DNA of 50,839 nt from the NCBI GenBank assembly GCA_937867335.1, contig CALMKX010000265.1:1-50839 (forward strand), in the 5' to 3' direction. The notes under the pieces are model-generated. The model saw only the letters and a list, made by a program, of their open reading frames with translations, made no database searches and had not been told where the DNA came from. Made by a program: the position numbers and the translations under genes. Shown here in pieces: positions 42,376 through 50,839 of the stretch (the first letter of the stretch is position 1; each line of letters begins with the position of its first letter). This DNA is from an uncultured Acidobacteriota bacterium (GTDB lineage: Bacteria > Acidobacteriota > Thermoanaerobaculia > Multivoradales > SZUA-115).

Positions 42376-44913
42376 ATGGCGCCGATTCGTCGCAGGCACT
42401 TGCTGGGTCCCCTTGCGGCCGTGCTCATGCTGGCTTCCGGCTGGCCCGGCGGCAACGCCTTCGCCCAGGGGCCGGTGGGCGGGCTAGGCCCTGTCGAGCG
42501 GCACCAGCTCGAGGATCGCCAGCCGCCTGAACCGAACGCCCCGCTCCACGGCACGCCGTGCGTCAACGGCAGCGCGGCGGGCTACCCCTGCGACAAGGTG
42601 GACCTGCTCTCGGTGACCCCGCTCGCCGCGATGGGCGCCGGCGGCGCCAACGACAACGCCGCCGAAGTCTGGGGCTGGACGGACCCGATGACCCACAAGG
42701 AGTACGCCCTGGTGGGCCTGTCGAACGGCACCGCCTTCGTCGACATCACCGACGGCGAGAACCCCGTCTACCTCGGCAAGTTGCCCACCCATTCGGTGGA
42801 TTCGCTCTGGCGCAGCCTCAAGGTCTACGGCAACTACGCGTTCATCGTCAGCGAAGCCACCGGCCATGGCATGCAGGTCTTCGACCTCACCCAGCTGCGC
42901 AGCGTGCCCAGCCCGCCGGTGACCTTCAGCGAGAGCGCGTACTACAACCAGTTCGGCCGGGCCCATACCCTGGCGATCGACGAGGAGACCGGCTTCGCTT
43001 ACGCGGTGGGCTCGCGGCAGGGCACCACCACCTGCTCCGGCGGGTTGCACATGATCGATATCCACAACCCGCTCGCCCCCACCTTCGCCGGCTGCTTCAG
43101 CGCCGACGGCTACACCCACGAGACGCAGTGCGCCGTTTACCACGGGCCGGACACGCGTTACCAAGGTCACGAAATCTGTTTCGCCTGCAACGAGGACACC
43201 CTCACGCTGGTGGATGTCACCAACAAGGCGGCGCCGGTGCAGATCTCCCGCACCGGCTACACCGGCGTGGGCTACACCCACCAGGGCTGGTTGACCGAAG
43301 ACCACTCCCGTTTCTTGCTCGACGACGAGCTCGACGAGAGCTCTCAGGGCCACGGCACCCGCACCTTCGTGTGGGATGTTTCCAACCTGGTGACTCCCAG
43401 CGTGATCAATGCCTTCAATGGCCCCACGGCCGCGATCGATCACAATCAGTACATCCGTGGCGACTTCGTCTATCAGGCGAATTACCGCCGTGGCCTGCAG
43501 GTTCTCAAGATCGACAATCTGGCGGCCGGAACGCTCACTGCGGTGGGTTACTTCGACATCTATCCGGCGGGAGATCAGGCCAACTTCAACGGCGCCTGGA
43601 TGGCCTTTCCTTACTATCCGAGCGGCAACGTGGCGGTCGCCGGCATCGAGCAGGGCTTGATCGTGCTCCATCCGGACCTCTGCACCGTGCCGGATGCCCC
43701 CGCGAGCCTCGCTGCCACGCCGGCGGGCGACAACCGCATCGATCTCTCCTGGGCTTCGTCCGGACCGGGCCTGACCTACAACCTGCTGCGCTCCTTCGGC
43801 AGCTGCCCCGGTGGCAGCTTCCAGACGGTGGCGAGCGGCCTGGCCGGCACATCGTTCTCGGACACCACGGTCTCAGGCGGCGTGCCCTACAGCTACAAGG
43901 TGGTAGCGGTGGATCCCACTGGCCAATGCACTTCGATCGAGAGTGGCTGCGCGAGCGCCACGGCACCCGGAGCCTGCACGGCCGGGCCGCTGTTCGCCGG
44001 CCTTGCCTCCGCCGCGAGCCTGGGCCAGGCGAGCTGCGGGGTGGCACTCTCTTGGCCCGCCGCGTCGCCGTTCTGCGGCGGCCCGGTGAGCTACTCGGTG
44101 TACCGCTCTGCCAATCCGGACTTCGTGCCGGCCCCGGGCAACCGCATCGCGAGCGGCCTTACCGCCACCCATTACGACGACCTCAAGGTGGGCTACGGCC
44201 GAGCCTTCCACTACATCGTGCGCGCGGTGGACGGCGCCAATGGTGTCGAGGACGGCAACCTCTCGGTGCACTCGGTGAGCCCGGACGGGCCGATCACCGA
44301 CGGCACCTTCGCGTCGGGGGCCGAAGTGGGGGACCCGGTGCTCGAGGTGGGCACGGTGGCTGCGCTGGAGCACGTGGGCTGGGAGTACTCGGGCGCCCGG
44401 GCTCACCTGGGTAGCCGCAGCTTCTTCTCCAGCTACACCAGCGGCCAGTGCTCGGCGCTGTCGACGCCCTTGATCTCGCTCAGCCCGGGCCAGAGCCCGC
44501 AGCTCAGCTTCTGGACGGTCTACGACCTCCAGGCCGGCTTCGACGGCGGCGTGGTGGAGCTCTCGAGCGACGGCGGGGCCACCTGGATCCGGCTCTCGCT
44601 CACCCCGGCCTATCCGAGTTCTTTCGGCGTGAGCTCGGACGCCTGCGGCTTCGTGAGCGGCACTCCGGCCTTCACCGGCACCAGCCTGGCCTGGACGATG
44701 TACACGGCGAACCTCGCCTCCTGGGCCGGGCAGACGGTGAAGGTGCGCTTCCGGATGTCCACGGACGGTTCGGTGGAGCAGGAGGGCTGGTACCTGGACG
44801 ACATCGCCCTTTCCCACGCCCAGGTGCCCGGCGCCTGCACCCCTTCCGCGGTGTTCGCGGACGGCTTCGAGACCGGCAACACGTCCGGCTGGGCGTCGAC
44901 CGTCGGCGGCTGA
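42376..44913 (+). CDS. Secreted choice-of-anchor B (LVIVD-repeat) protein with DGFETG tag
   Basis: 845 aa from ATG 42376 with GGAGG 7 nt upstream. Signal peptide GPLAAVLMLASGWPGGNAFA. Residues ~70-440 form an LVIVD-type beta-propeller ('FVDITDGENPVYLGKLP', 'MQVFDLTQL', 'LTLVDVTNKAAPVQIS'). Two fibronectin III-like stretches follow (~440-640), then a jelly-roll-like domain ('SLSPGQSPQLSFWTVYDLQAG' region). It ends in 'VFADGFETGNTSGWAS', the same tag that stands at the N-terminus of the protein encoded at 3271-4200. It belongs to a family of surface proteins with C-terminal anchors. The downstream lipoprotein gene starts 9 nt after the stop. Confidence 0.9.
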   Translation: MAPIRRRHLLGPLAAVLMLASGWPGGNAFAQGPVGGLGPVERHQLEDRQPPEPNAPLHGTPCVNGSAAGYPCDKVDLLSVTPLAAMGAGGANDNAAEVWGWTDPMTHKEYALVGLSNGTAFVDITDGENPVYLGKLPTHSVDSLWRSLKVYGNYAFIVSEATGHGMQVFDLTQLRSVPSPPVTFSESAYYNQFGRAHTLAIDEETGFAYAVGSRQGTTTCSGGLHMIDIHNPLAPTFAGCFSADGYTHETQCAVYHGPDTRYQGHEICFACNEDTLTLVDVTNKAAPVQISRTGYTGVGYTHQGWLTEDHSRFLLDDELDESSQGHGTRTFVWDVSNLVTPSVINAFNGPTAAIDHNQYIRGDFVYQANYRRGLQVLKIDNLAAGTLTAVGYFDIYPAGDQANFNGAWMAFPYYPSGNVAVAGIEQGLIVLHPDLCTVPDAPASLAATPAGDNRIDLSWASSGPGLTYNLLRSFGSCPGGSFQTVASGLAGTSFSDTTVSGGVPYSYKVVAVDPTGQCTSIESGCASATAPGACTAGPLFAGLASAASLGQASCGVALSWPAASPFCGGPVSYSVYRSANPDFVPAPGNRIASGLTATHYDDLKVGYGRAFHYIVRAVDGANGVEDGNLSVHSVSPDGPITDGTFASGAEVGDPVLEVGTVAALEHVGWEYSGARAHLGSRSFFSSYTSGQCSALSTPLISLSPGQSPQLSFWTVYDLQAGFDGGVVELSSDGGATWIRLSLTPAYPSSFGVSSDACGFVSGTPAFTGTSLAWTMYTANLASWAGQTVKVRFRMSTDGSVEQEGWYLDDIALSHAQVPGACTPSAVFADGFETGNTSGWASTVGG

Positions 44914-44922
44914 GGGAGGCGT

Positions 44923-45936
44923 TTGAAGCGGCTCTGCGCTGCGGCCCTGCTCTGCTCCGGCTGCATCCACGCGCTTCCCGAGCCCCAGGTCTCGCCGATT
45001 CCGCCGCCGGCGGAGCGCCCGGCCCAGGCCGAGCTCTTCGCCGTGCCGGCCGCGGCGCCGCAACCCACTCTCGAGCCCATCGGGATGCGCTCCGGCCACC
45101 GCCTGAGCGCCTTCTCGCTGCCGTCGCTGGGCGACAACGCCCAAGCCGGCCGGGAGATCTCCGGCACCTACTTCGAGAGCCTCGCTCCCGGCCGGAAGCG
45201 GTTCGTGCTGGTGCTGCCGATCTGGGGCAGCTCCACCTACCCGCCGGACAAGATCGCCCGCACCCTGCTCGCTTCCCCGGGCGGAGCCGGCACCAACCTC
45301 CTGGTGCTGCGTGGCAAGGGCTCGCTGTTCACCTGGCGAGCGATGGCGGTGGCGCCCACCCCCGCGGCTTACGAGGCCGCATTGGCCCTTTCCGCCGAGC
45401 ATCTGCGCACGGCGGTACGCGACGTCCGGCAGCTGCTGGACTGGGCCGAAAGCCGGCCGGAGGTGGACCCGCGGCGGCTGGGCATCGTCGGTTTCTCGAT
45501 CGGCGCCGTGGTGGCCGGCGTGGCTCTGGAGGTCGAGCCGCGCCTGGCGGCCGGGGTGCTGGTGATGGGGGGAGGCGAACTCTACCGCGCCCTGCCGTAC
45601 TGCTACGGCACCGCCGGTCGCACCACCCGCCAGGCCGGATTGCGCTTCGGCTGGAGCGAAGCCGAGCTCGAGAGCTACCTCGAGGAACGTCTGGCGGGGA
45701 TCGATCCGGTGAGCCAGGCCTCGCGAATCGACCCCTCCCGGGTGCTCCTCTTCGAGGCGGCTCGAGACAACTGCTTTCCGGCCCTCGGCCGTGAGGCCTT
45801 CTGGCAGGCGGCCCACCGGCCCCGGCGGGTGCTGCTGTCGGGCCGGCACAAGACGTCCTTCCTGGCCATGACCTTCCTCAACCACAGCTGGGCGGCCCGG
45901 AAAATGGCGGAATTTCTCCTCCAGCGACTGGGCTAG
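44923..45936 (+). CDS. Alpha/beta-hydrolase lipoprotein
   Basis: 337 aa, TTG 44923 behind GGGAGG and coupled to the previous gene. The N-terminus 'MKRLCAAALLCSGC' ends in a lipobox-like Cys (position 14), although -3 is Cys rather than Leu. A Pro-rich linker is followed by an alpha/beta-hydrolase fold: 'RFVLVLPIWGSSTYPP' (oxyanion strand), GFSIGA nucleophile elbow, Asp in 'EAARDNCFPA', His in 'LSGRHKTS'. It is a probable esterase or peptidase-like enzyme on the periplasmic face of a membrane. Substrate unknown. Confidence 0.85.
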   Translation: MKRLCAAALLCSGCIHALPEPQVSPIPPPAERPAQAELFAVPAAAPQPTLEPIGMRSGHRLSAFSLPSLGDNAQAGREISGTYFESLAPGRKRFVLVLPIWGSSTYPPDKIARTLLASPGGAGTNLLVLRGKGSLFTWRAMAVAPTPAAYEAALALSAEHLRTAVRDVRQLLDWAESRPEVDPRRLGIVGFSIGAVVAGVALEVEPRLAAGVLVMGGGELYRALPYCYGTAGRTTRQAGLRFGWSEAELESYLEERLAGIDPVSQASRIDPSRVLLFEAARDNCFPALGREAFWQAAHRPRRVLLSGRHKTSFLAMTFLNHSWAARKMAEFLLQRLG

Positions 45937-45942
45937 GCGGCC

Positions 45943-48357
45943 TCAGCGTGCCTGGCCGCCACCGGCGGCTTTCGGTTTGTCGTCGCCGCCGAAGATGCGT
46001 TGCAGCCAGCGGCGGAAGGGGCGGCGCGCATCATTGCCGAGCTCGGGGGAGGACGAGGGCGGCACGATCAGCCCTCCCGACGCCGAGCAGTCGGAGACCG
46101 AAGAGGGCACCTGGTCGGCCCGGAAGTACTCCTGGGTGGCCGAGGGGCAGTCGAAGGCGGCGAGGCCGCCGTTTTCCGAGTCGATCTGCGCGGTCACGAT
46201 GCCGGACGGGGTGGAGAAGTTGCCAAAGCCTTCGAGGGGCCGCACGGTGCGGGTGAACCGGGCCCAGATCGGCACCGCCGCCCGCGAGCCGGAAAGCCGG
46301 GTGCGAGCGTTGTCGTCGTAACCCAGCCAGACCACCGTGGTCCGGCTGGGCGAGTAGCCGGCGAACCAGCTGTCCCGCCGGCCGTTGGTGGTGCCGGTCT
46401 TGCCGGCGAGAGGGTCGTAGATGCCCTGGTCGCGGACACCGTGGCCGGTGCCGTGGTCGATCACCCCCTGGAGGATCGAGGTCACCAGAAACGCGCTCTC
46501 CGCCGAGAGCACTCGCTCCGGCGCTGGCACCGGCTCGGCCGGCAGGCTCTTGCCATTGCGGTCCAGGATCGCCTTGAGGCCGTACGGAGTGGGCCGCCGG
46601 CCGCCGGTGGCCAGCGTGCCGTAGACGGTGACCAACTCCAGGGGCGAGACCTCGAAGGCGCCGAGGGCGAGGGACGGGTAGGGCTCGAGCGGCGCCGTGA
46701 CGCCCATTCGCTTGGCCAGGGAGACGATCCGCGGCAGCCCGGTGAGCATCGCCACCCGGGCGGTGGGGATGTTGAGGCTCTTCTCCACCGCCCGCCGCAC
46801 GGTGATCCAGCCGGCATACTCCTTGTCGTCGTTCTGGGGCGTCCAGGTCTGGCCGCCTTCGGTCACCGTGAGGGGGGCATCCTCCACCAGCGTGGCCGGG
46901 GTCACCGCTCCGGCCTCGAAAGCCGCCGAGTAGACCACCGCCTTGAACGAGCTGCCGGCCTGGCGCCGGGCCTGGGAGACGCGGTCGAACTGCGAGGAGG
47001 TGTAGTCCCGGCCGCCCAGGTAGGCGAGGATCTCGCCGGTCGCGGGGTCGATCGACACCAGCGCCACCTGCAGCGGCCCCTCGGCCCGGGAGTTCTTCTC
47101 CCAGCCCTTCTCGGCCTGGGCGAGGCCCCAATTGGCAGCCTCTTCGGCGGCCTTCTGGTCCGGCCAGGAGAGGGTGGAAAACAGGGTGTAGCCGCCGTCG
47201 GCCAGGTTGCCCACGCCGAAGCGCCGGCTAGCTTCGGCGGCCATGGCGTCGGCGAAGTAAGGGGCCCGCCGGCGCACCGGCGGCACCGCGAGCACCGTCA
47301 GCGGCTCCTTCTTGGCGCGCTCGATCTCGGCGGCGTCCACTCCGCCCACCTCGCTCAGGCGCTCGAACACCAGGCTGCGGCGCTCGAGGGCGCGATCCGG
47401 GTGAGCGATCGGCGAATAGAGGCCGGGGGCGGGGATCATTCCTGCGATCACCGCGGCCTCGGCCAGGGAGAGCTCGGCAGGGTCCTTGCCGAAGTAGGCC
47501 CGGCTGGCGGCGCCCACGCCGATCAGGTTCACGCCGCCCACGCTGCCGAGGTAGATCTCGTTCAGGTAGGCCTGGAGAATCTGCTGCTTGCTGTAGCGGG
47601 CCTCGAGGAAGACCGCCAGGATCCCTTCCTGGACCTTGCGGCCGAGGGAGCGCTCCTGGGTGAGGTAGAGGTTCTTCACCAATTGCTGGGTCAAGGTGGA
47701 GCCGCCCTGGCGCAACTCGCCGCCCCGCAGATTCACCCAGATCGCTCGCACGATGCCCCGCGGCGAAACACCCGGGTGCTTGAAGAAGCTGGCGTCCTCC
47801 GAAGCGAGAATGCACTGGATCAGGTAGCGAGAGACTTCCGCCAGCGCCACCGGTCGCCGCTCCTCCACCTGGGGCCCGAAGTAGGTGGCCAAGAGCGGCG
47901 CCTCGAGGAGCGCGCTCGCGACGGCCTGGTCGCGGTAGCTGAGGCGGGAGATCCGACCCTCGGTGAGCTCGATGGCCAGGACTCCGCCCGGCATCTCGCC
48001 CTCGGCGGTGGGGAAGGAGCGCAGGAAGATCTCGAAGCCGCGGTCGGTACGACGGAAACGGCCCTGGGCCAGGCCGCCGCCGGGCGGCGTGAGCTGGTAG
48101 GCGAGGCGCTCGAGGTCCCGGAGGAAGGTGCGCTCCTCCAGCAGCTCGCCCAGCTTGAGCTCGGCCGAGCGGCCGTAGAGCCGGGAGGGTTGGTGGGAGG
48201 GGGCGTTGGTGAACTGGTCCGAAAGCTGCCAAAACGGCTCGAGCGCCCACACCGCGAAGAGGGCGAGAACCGCGGCGAGAACACCTCCGGCCAGCAAGGC
48301 GCGCTTGCCCCAGCGCCCGCGGCGAATCTTGAGTTTGATGCCTTCCGGTGCCACCAT
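45943..48357 (-). CDS. Class A penicillin-binding protein (PBP1b-like)
   Basis: 804 aa. Cytosolic basic N-terminus, one TM (~20-42), a small UB2H-like domain (~60-150), then the GT51 glycosyltransferase with Glu187 in 'SEDASFFKH' and 'GGSTLTQQLVKN'. The transpeptidase domain has S469-SFK472, S527-LN and K653-TGT. All catalytic motifs are intact. It polymerises lipid II and crosslinks peptidoglycan in the periplasm. The C-terminal tail is low-complexity and Ser/Pro-rich. It is divergent from the ABC-F gene with 63 nt between the starts and convergent with the lipoprotein gene. Confidence 0.95.
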   Translation of the reverse strand: MVAPEGIKLKIRRGRWGKRALLAGGVLAAVLALFAVWALEPFWQLSDQFTNAPSHQPSRLYGRSAELKLGELLEERTFLRDLERLAYQLTPPGGGLAQGRFRRTDRGFEIFLRSFPTAEGEMPGGVLAIELTEGRISRLSYRDQAVASALLEAPLLATYFGPQVEERRPVALAEVSRYLIQCILASEDASFFKHPGVSPRGIVRAIWVNLRGGELRQGGSTLTQQLVKNLYLTQERSLGRKVQEGILAVFLEARYSKQQILQAYLNEIYLGSVGGVNLIGVGAASRAYFGKDPAELSLAEAAVIAGMIPAPGLYSPIAHPDRALERRSLVFERLSEVGGVDAAEIERAKKEPLTVLAVPPVRRRAPYFADAMAAEASRRFGVGNLADGGYTLFSTLSWPDQKAAEEAANWGLAQAEKGWEKNSRAEGPLQVALVSIDPATGEILAYLGGRDYTSSQFDRVSQARRQAGSSFKAVVYSAAFEAGAVTPATLVEDAPLTVTEGGQTWTPQNDDKEYAGWITVRRAVEKSLNIPTARVAMLTGLPRIVSLAKRMGVTAPLEPYPSLALGAFEVSPLELVTVYGTLATGGRRPTPYGLKAILDRNGKSLPAEPVPAPERVLSAESAFLVTSILQGVIDHGTGHGVRDQGIYDPLAGKTGTTNGRRDSWFAGYSPSRTTVVWLGYDDNARTRLSGSRAAVPIWARFTRTVRPLEGFGNFSTPSGIVTAQIDSENGGLAAFDCPSATQEYFRADQVPSSVSDCSASGGLIVPPSSSPELGNDARRPFRRWLQRIFGGDDKPKAAGGGQAR

Positions 48358-48420
48358 GAGGGGCTTGAGTTAGCAAACGCCCCGCCAGATCCGGCGGAGA
48401 GCGTTGATATCCTACGCCCG

Positions 48421-50376
48421 ATGATCGCGGTTTCCGACCTCGGCAAATCCTACGGCCCCCAGAACCTCTTCTCCGGCGTTTCGCTGCAGTTCAATCCCGG
48501 CTGTCGCTACGGCCTGGTGGGGGCGAACGGCTCCGGCAAGTCCACCTTCCTGCGCGTGCTCACCGGCGAGGAGACCGCCAGCGCCGGCACGGTGGCGATC
48601 CCCAAGCGCCTGCGGCTGGGCGTGCTGCGGCAGGACCACTACCGCTTCGAGGCGAACGCCATCCTCGAGGTGGCGATGATGGGGCATCACGAGGTCTGGG
48701 AGGCGATCGAGGAGAAGGAGCGGCTGCTTGCCACCGAGCCCTTCGACGCCGAGCGCTACGCCGAGCTCGAGGACGTGATCCTCGCCCACGACGGCTATGC
48801 TCTCGAGGCGCGGGCCGGGGAGATCCTGGAGGGGCTGGGAATTCCCACCGAGGTGCATCGAAACGCCCTCTCCACCCTCTCGGGAGGCTTCAAGCTGCGG
48901 GTGCTCCTGGCCCAGGTGCTGGCTTCCAACCCCGACGCGTTGCTGCTCGACGAGCCCACCAACCACCTGGACATCCTCTCCATCCGCTGGCTGGAGAAGT
49001 TCCTCTCCGAGTTCTCCGGCCTGGTGGTGGTGATCTCCCACGACCACCGCTTCCTCGACAACGTCTGCACCCACATCGTCGACATCGACTACGAAACCGC
49101 CATCCTCTACCCGGGCAACTACGCCGCCTTCGTCCAGGCCAAGGTGGCCGAGCGGGACCGCCGCGAGTCCGAGCTCACTCGGCGCGAGAAGCAGATCGCC
49201 GACCACCAGGCGTTCGTGGACCGCTTCCGCTACAAGGCCACCAAAGCCCGCCAGGCACAGAGCCGGGTGCGGCTGATCGAGAAGATGGCCGACGAACTCG
49301 AGCCGCTGCCGCAATCCTCACGGCGCTACCCCAATTTCCGTTTCCTGCAGTGCCGCCCGAGCGGTCGCCAGGCCCTGGCGATCGAAGGGATCTCCAAAGC
49401 CTACGGCGACAAGCGTGTGCTCGAGAAGGTCTCGCTCACCATCGAACGAGGGGATCGCCTGGCCATCATCGGCCCCAACGGCATCGGCAAATCCACCCTG
49501 CTCAAGATCCTGGTGGGCGAGCTCGAGCCAGACGCTGGCAAGGTGGAGTGGGGCTACGAAACCTACGTGGGCTACTTCGCCCAGGACCACCGCGAGCTGT
49601 TGAAGGAAGGCCGTCAAAGCGTGGAGGCCTGGCTGTGGGACGCCTGCCCGGGCGAGCCGATCGGCTTCGTGCGCAGCCATCTGGGCGCGGTGCTGTTCTC
49701 GGGCGACGACGTGAAGAAGAACGTCCGCAGCCTCTCCGGAGGCGAAGCGGCAAGGCTGGTGTTCGCCCGCATGGCGGTGACCAAGCCCAACGTGATGGTG
49801 CTCGACGAGCCCACCAACCACCTCGACCTCGAGGCGATCGAAGCCCTGGGCGAGGGGCTCGAGAAGTACGACGGCACGCTGCTGTTCGTCTCGCACGACC
49901 GCTGGTTCGTCTCCCGCCTGGCCAATCGCATCCTCGAGATCACCCCGCGGGGCATGAACGATTTCCGCGGCACCTACGAGGAGTACCTGGACAAATGCGG
50001 CGACGACCACCTCGACGCCGAGGCGGCTCTCCTGCGCATCAAGCGGGAGAAGAAGCTCGCCAAGGAAGAGGTGCGGCGGGAGGCGGCCGGCCTGCCGCCG
50101 CGGCCGCCGGTAGACAAGAAGAAGCAGCGCCAGCTCGAGGCCCGGCGGGACCAGCTCACGGCCGAGATCGAGAAGGCCGAGAGCCGGGTGCACGAGATCA
50201 ACGAGCTGTTCTGCGACCCCAAGTTCTTCGAGCGCACCGCCCGAGCCGAGGTGGGCAAGCTCGAAACCGAGCAGAAGAACCTCAAGACCCGCCTGGATCA
50301 GCTGATGGAAGAGTGGGCCCAGGTGGAAGAGGAGCTCTCGGCCCTCAGCCAAGGCGAAAAAGCTGGCGCCCGCTGA
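48421..50376 (+). CDS. ABC-F family ATPase (ribosome-associated type)
   Basis: 651 aa. Two ABC cassettes with Walker A at 34-42 (GANGSGKST) and 351-359 (GPNGIGKST), signature LSGG in each, and 'LLLDEPTNHLD' / 'MVLDEPTNHLD'. The linker between them (~235-300) is the charged P-site tRNA interaction motif region. The C-terminal ~110 residues form a long Lys/Glu/Arg-rich coiled coil, as in Uup/YbiT-type proteins. No membrane segments. These proteins act on the ribosome E site in translation control or, in some cases, antibiotic protection; which applies here is open. Confidence 0.94.
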   Translation: MIAVSDLGKSYGPQNLFSGVSLQFNPGCRYGLVGANGSGKSTFLRVLTGEETASAGTVAIPKRLRLGVLRQDHYRFEANAILEVAMMGHHEVWEAIEEKERLLATEPFDAERYAELEDVILAHDGYALEARAGEILEGLGIPTEVHRNALSTLSGGFKLRVLLAQVLASNPDALLLDEPTNHLDILSIRWLEKFLSEFSGLVVVISHDHRFLDNVCTHIVDIDYETAILYPGNYAAFVQAKVAERDRRESELTRREKQIADHQAFVDRFRYKATKARQAQSRVRLIEKMADELEPLPQSSRRYPNFRFLQCRPSGRQALAIEGISKAYGDKRVLEKVSLTIERGDRLAIIGPNGIGKSTLLKILVGELEPDAGKVEWGYETYVGYFAQDHRELLKEGRQSVEAWLWDACPGEPIGFVRSHLGAVLFSGDDVKKNVRSLSGGEAARLVFARMAVTKPNVMVLDEPTNHLDLEAIEALGEGLEKYDGTLLFVSHDRWFVSRLANRILEITPRGMNDFRGTYEEYLDKCGDDHLDAEAALLRIKREKKLAKEEVRREAAGLPPRPPVDKKKQRQLEARRDQLTAEIEKAESRVHEINELFCDPKFFERTARAEVGKLETEQKNLKTRLDQLMEEWAQVEEELSALSQGEKAGAR

Positions 50377-50542
50377 GGAAGCCCCCCTCGAGCCCGCCCT
50401 CTTCTCGGGCTTGAGTCCGGCGGCCGTGCAGGCGGAACCTGCCCCTCGGTCTCGGCTGCTCACCCACCCTGAAGCCGCGTAGAATCTTCCGGAACAACCG
50501 TCTACTTCGAAGTGGGGCTTGCCGCCCTTCGAGGAGGTTCGC

Positions 50543-50839
50543 GTGAGCGACGCCACCGGCTGCATCTGGTTCGTGCTGGTCGTTCTGGGTGTCGCCGTCG
50601 GCTACCTGCTCGAGCGCCTGCGCACGGGGCAGCGCCAGCTGCGGGATCAGCTCGAACAGGTGGATCAGCGCCTCGGCCATCTCGAGACCTGGCTCGCCCG
50701 TGCCACCGAGCGGCCGAAGGAGCCGGCCGTCCAACCCCGCCCCGACTCGGCCGAAAAAGCGCCCCGGCCGATCCTCGCGGCCCAGCCGCGCCCGGCCGCG
50801 TTTGCTTCCGGCGAGGCGTCGCCAGATCTTAGCCGATTG
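50543..50839 (+). CDS. Membrane-anchored coiled-coil protein, 3' end outside window
   Basis: 99 codons visible from GTG 50543, set by GAGGAGG 5 nt upstream. One N-terminal TM (CIWFVLVVLGVAVGYLL) is followed by a coiled coil ('QRQLRDQLEQVDQRLGHLE') and a Pro/Ala-rich linker. The same layout opens DUF2339-type large membrane proteins, but the rest lies beyond the window, so this is only a possibility. Confidence 0.75.
   Translation, partial: MSDATGCIWFVLVVLGVAVGYLLERLRTGQRQLRDQLEQVDQRLGHLETWLARATERPKEPAVQPRPDSAEKAPRPILAAQPRPAAFASGEASPDLSRL

Noticed and set aside
46000-48420. Plus-strand frame fused in front of the ABC-F gene
   Set aside because: Lies antisense to the penicillin-binding protein gene. 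The ABC-F N-terminus starts cleanly at ATG 48421.

Overview
This is a 50.8 kb, very GC-rich bacterial chromosomal segment with dense coding on both strands and strong GC3 bias in real genes. The gene set points to Acidobacteriota, most likely a Thermoanaerobaculia-like lineage. The signs are an ADOP-type MacB/FtsX permease, two VWA proteins of the acidobacterial 'VELYxVVTD' type, a CRTAC1-like FG-GAP/ASPIC protein, many large secreted PKD/Ig-like proteins, and the recurring 'FADGFExGxTSxW' tag. This is inference from protein families; there is no rRNA or marker gene in the window. No tRNA, rRNA, IS element, phage or CRISPR array was seen.

Layout. 1-7.4 kb: secreted proteins (a 5'-truncated Ig-like/HEAT protein, a DGFESG-tagged protein, an FG-GAP/ASPIC protein), a 670-nt non-coding stretch with two minus-strand terminators, and a PAP2-like protein behind a PhoB-like direct repeat. 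7.4-12.8 kb: two divergent VWA proteins and a Ser/Thr kinase with an N-terminal helical solenoid. 12.9-17 kb: a yybP-ykoY (Mn2+) riboswitch in front of a TerC/Alx membrane protein, a convergent FAD/NAD oxidoreductase, and a cytochrome c plus six-heme NapC/NirT-like operon. 17.1-20.5 kb: tandem secreted paralogues, the second carrying two inserted PKD domains. 20.4-23.1 kb: a divergent pair made of a Re-citrate-synthase-like DRE-TIM enzyme and an HTH-fused Si-type citrate synthase, with palindromic DNA between them. 23.1-29.7 kb: a PKD secreted protein and an Lhr helicase. 30-34.7 kb: an S9 peptidase, a MerF-like small membrane protein, a sigma54 activator with a variant GAFTGA loop, and next to it a -24/-12 promoter with paired inverted repeats leading into a gene with an in-frame TGA.

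34.7-39.8 kb is the most interesting part. It holds a FeoB-like GTPase/permease, an acyl-ACP-reductase-like dehydrogenase, a small CPFC protein, two tandem 46- and 43-aa peptides with near-identical N-terminal halves and a C-E-C-x(3-4)-C-P-A-A C-terminus, and a PqqD-M50 fusion peptidase. The hairpins and the terminator placed between the peptides and the peptidase gene look like a RiPP (modified peptide) locus without a recognisable standard maturase. I propose it as a candidate new peptide natural-product or metallophore system.

39.8-50.8 kb: an ADOP permease, an LVIVD-repeat secreted protein with an alpha/beta-hydrolase lipoprotein coupled to it, a class A penicillin-binding protein, an ABC-F ATPase, and the start of a membrane-anchored coiled-coil protein cut by the window end.
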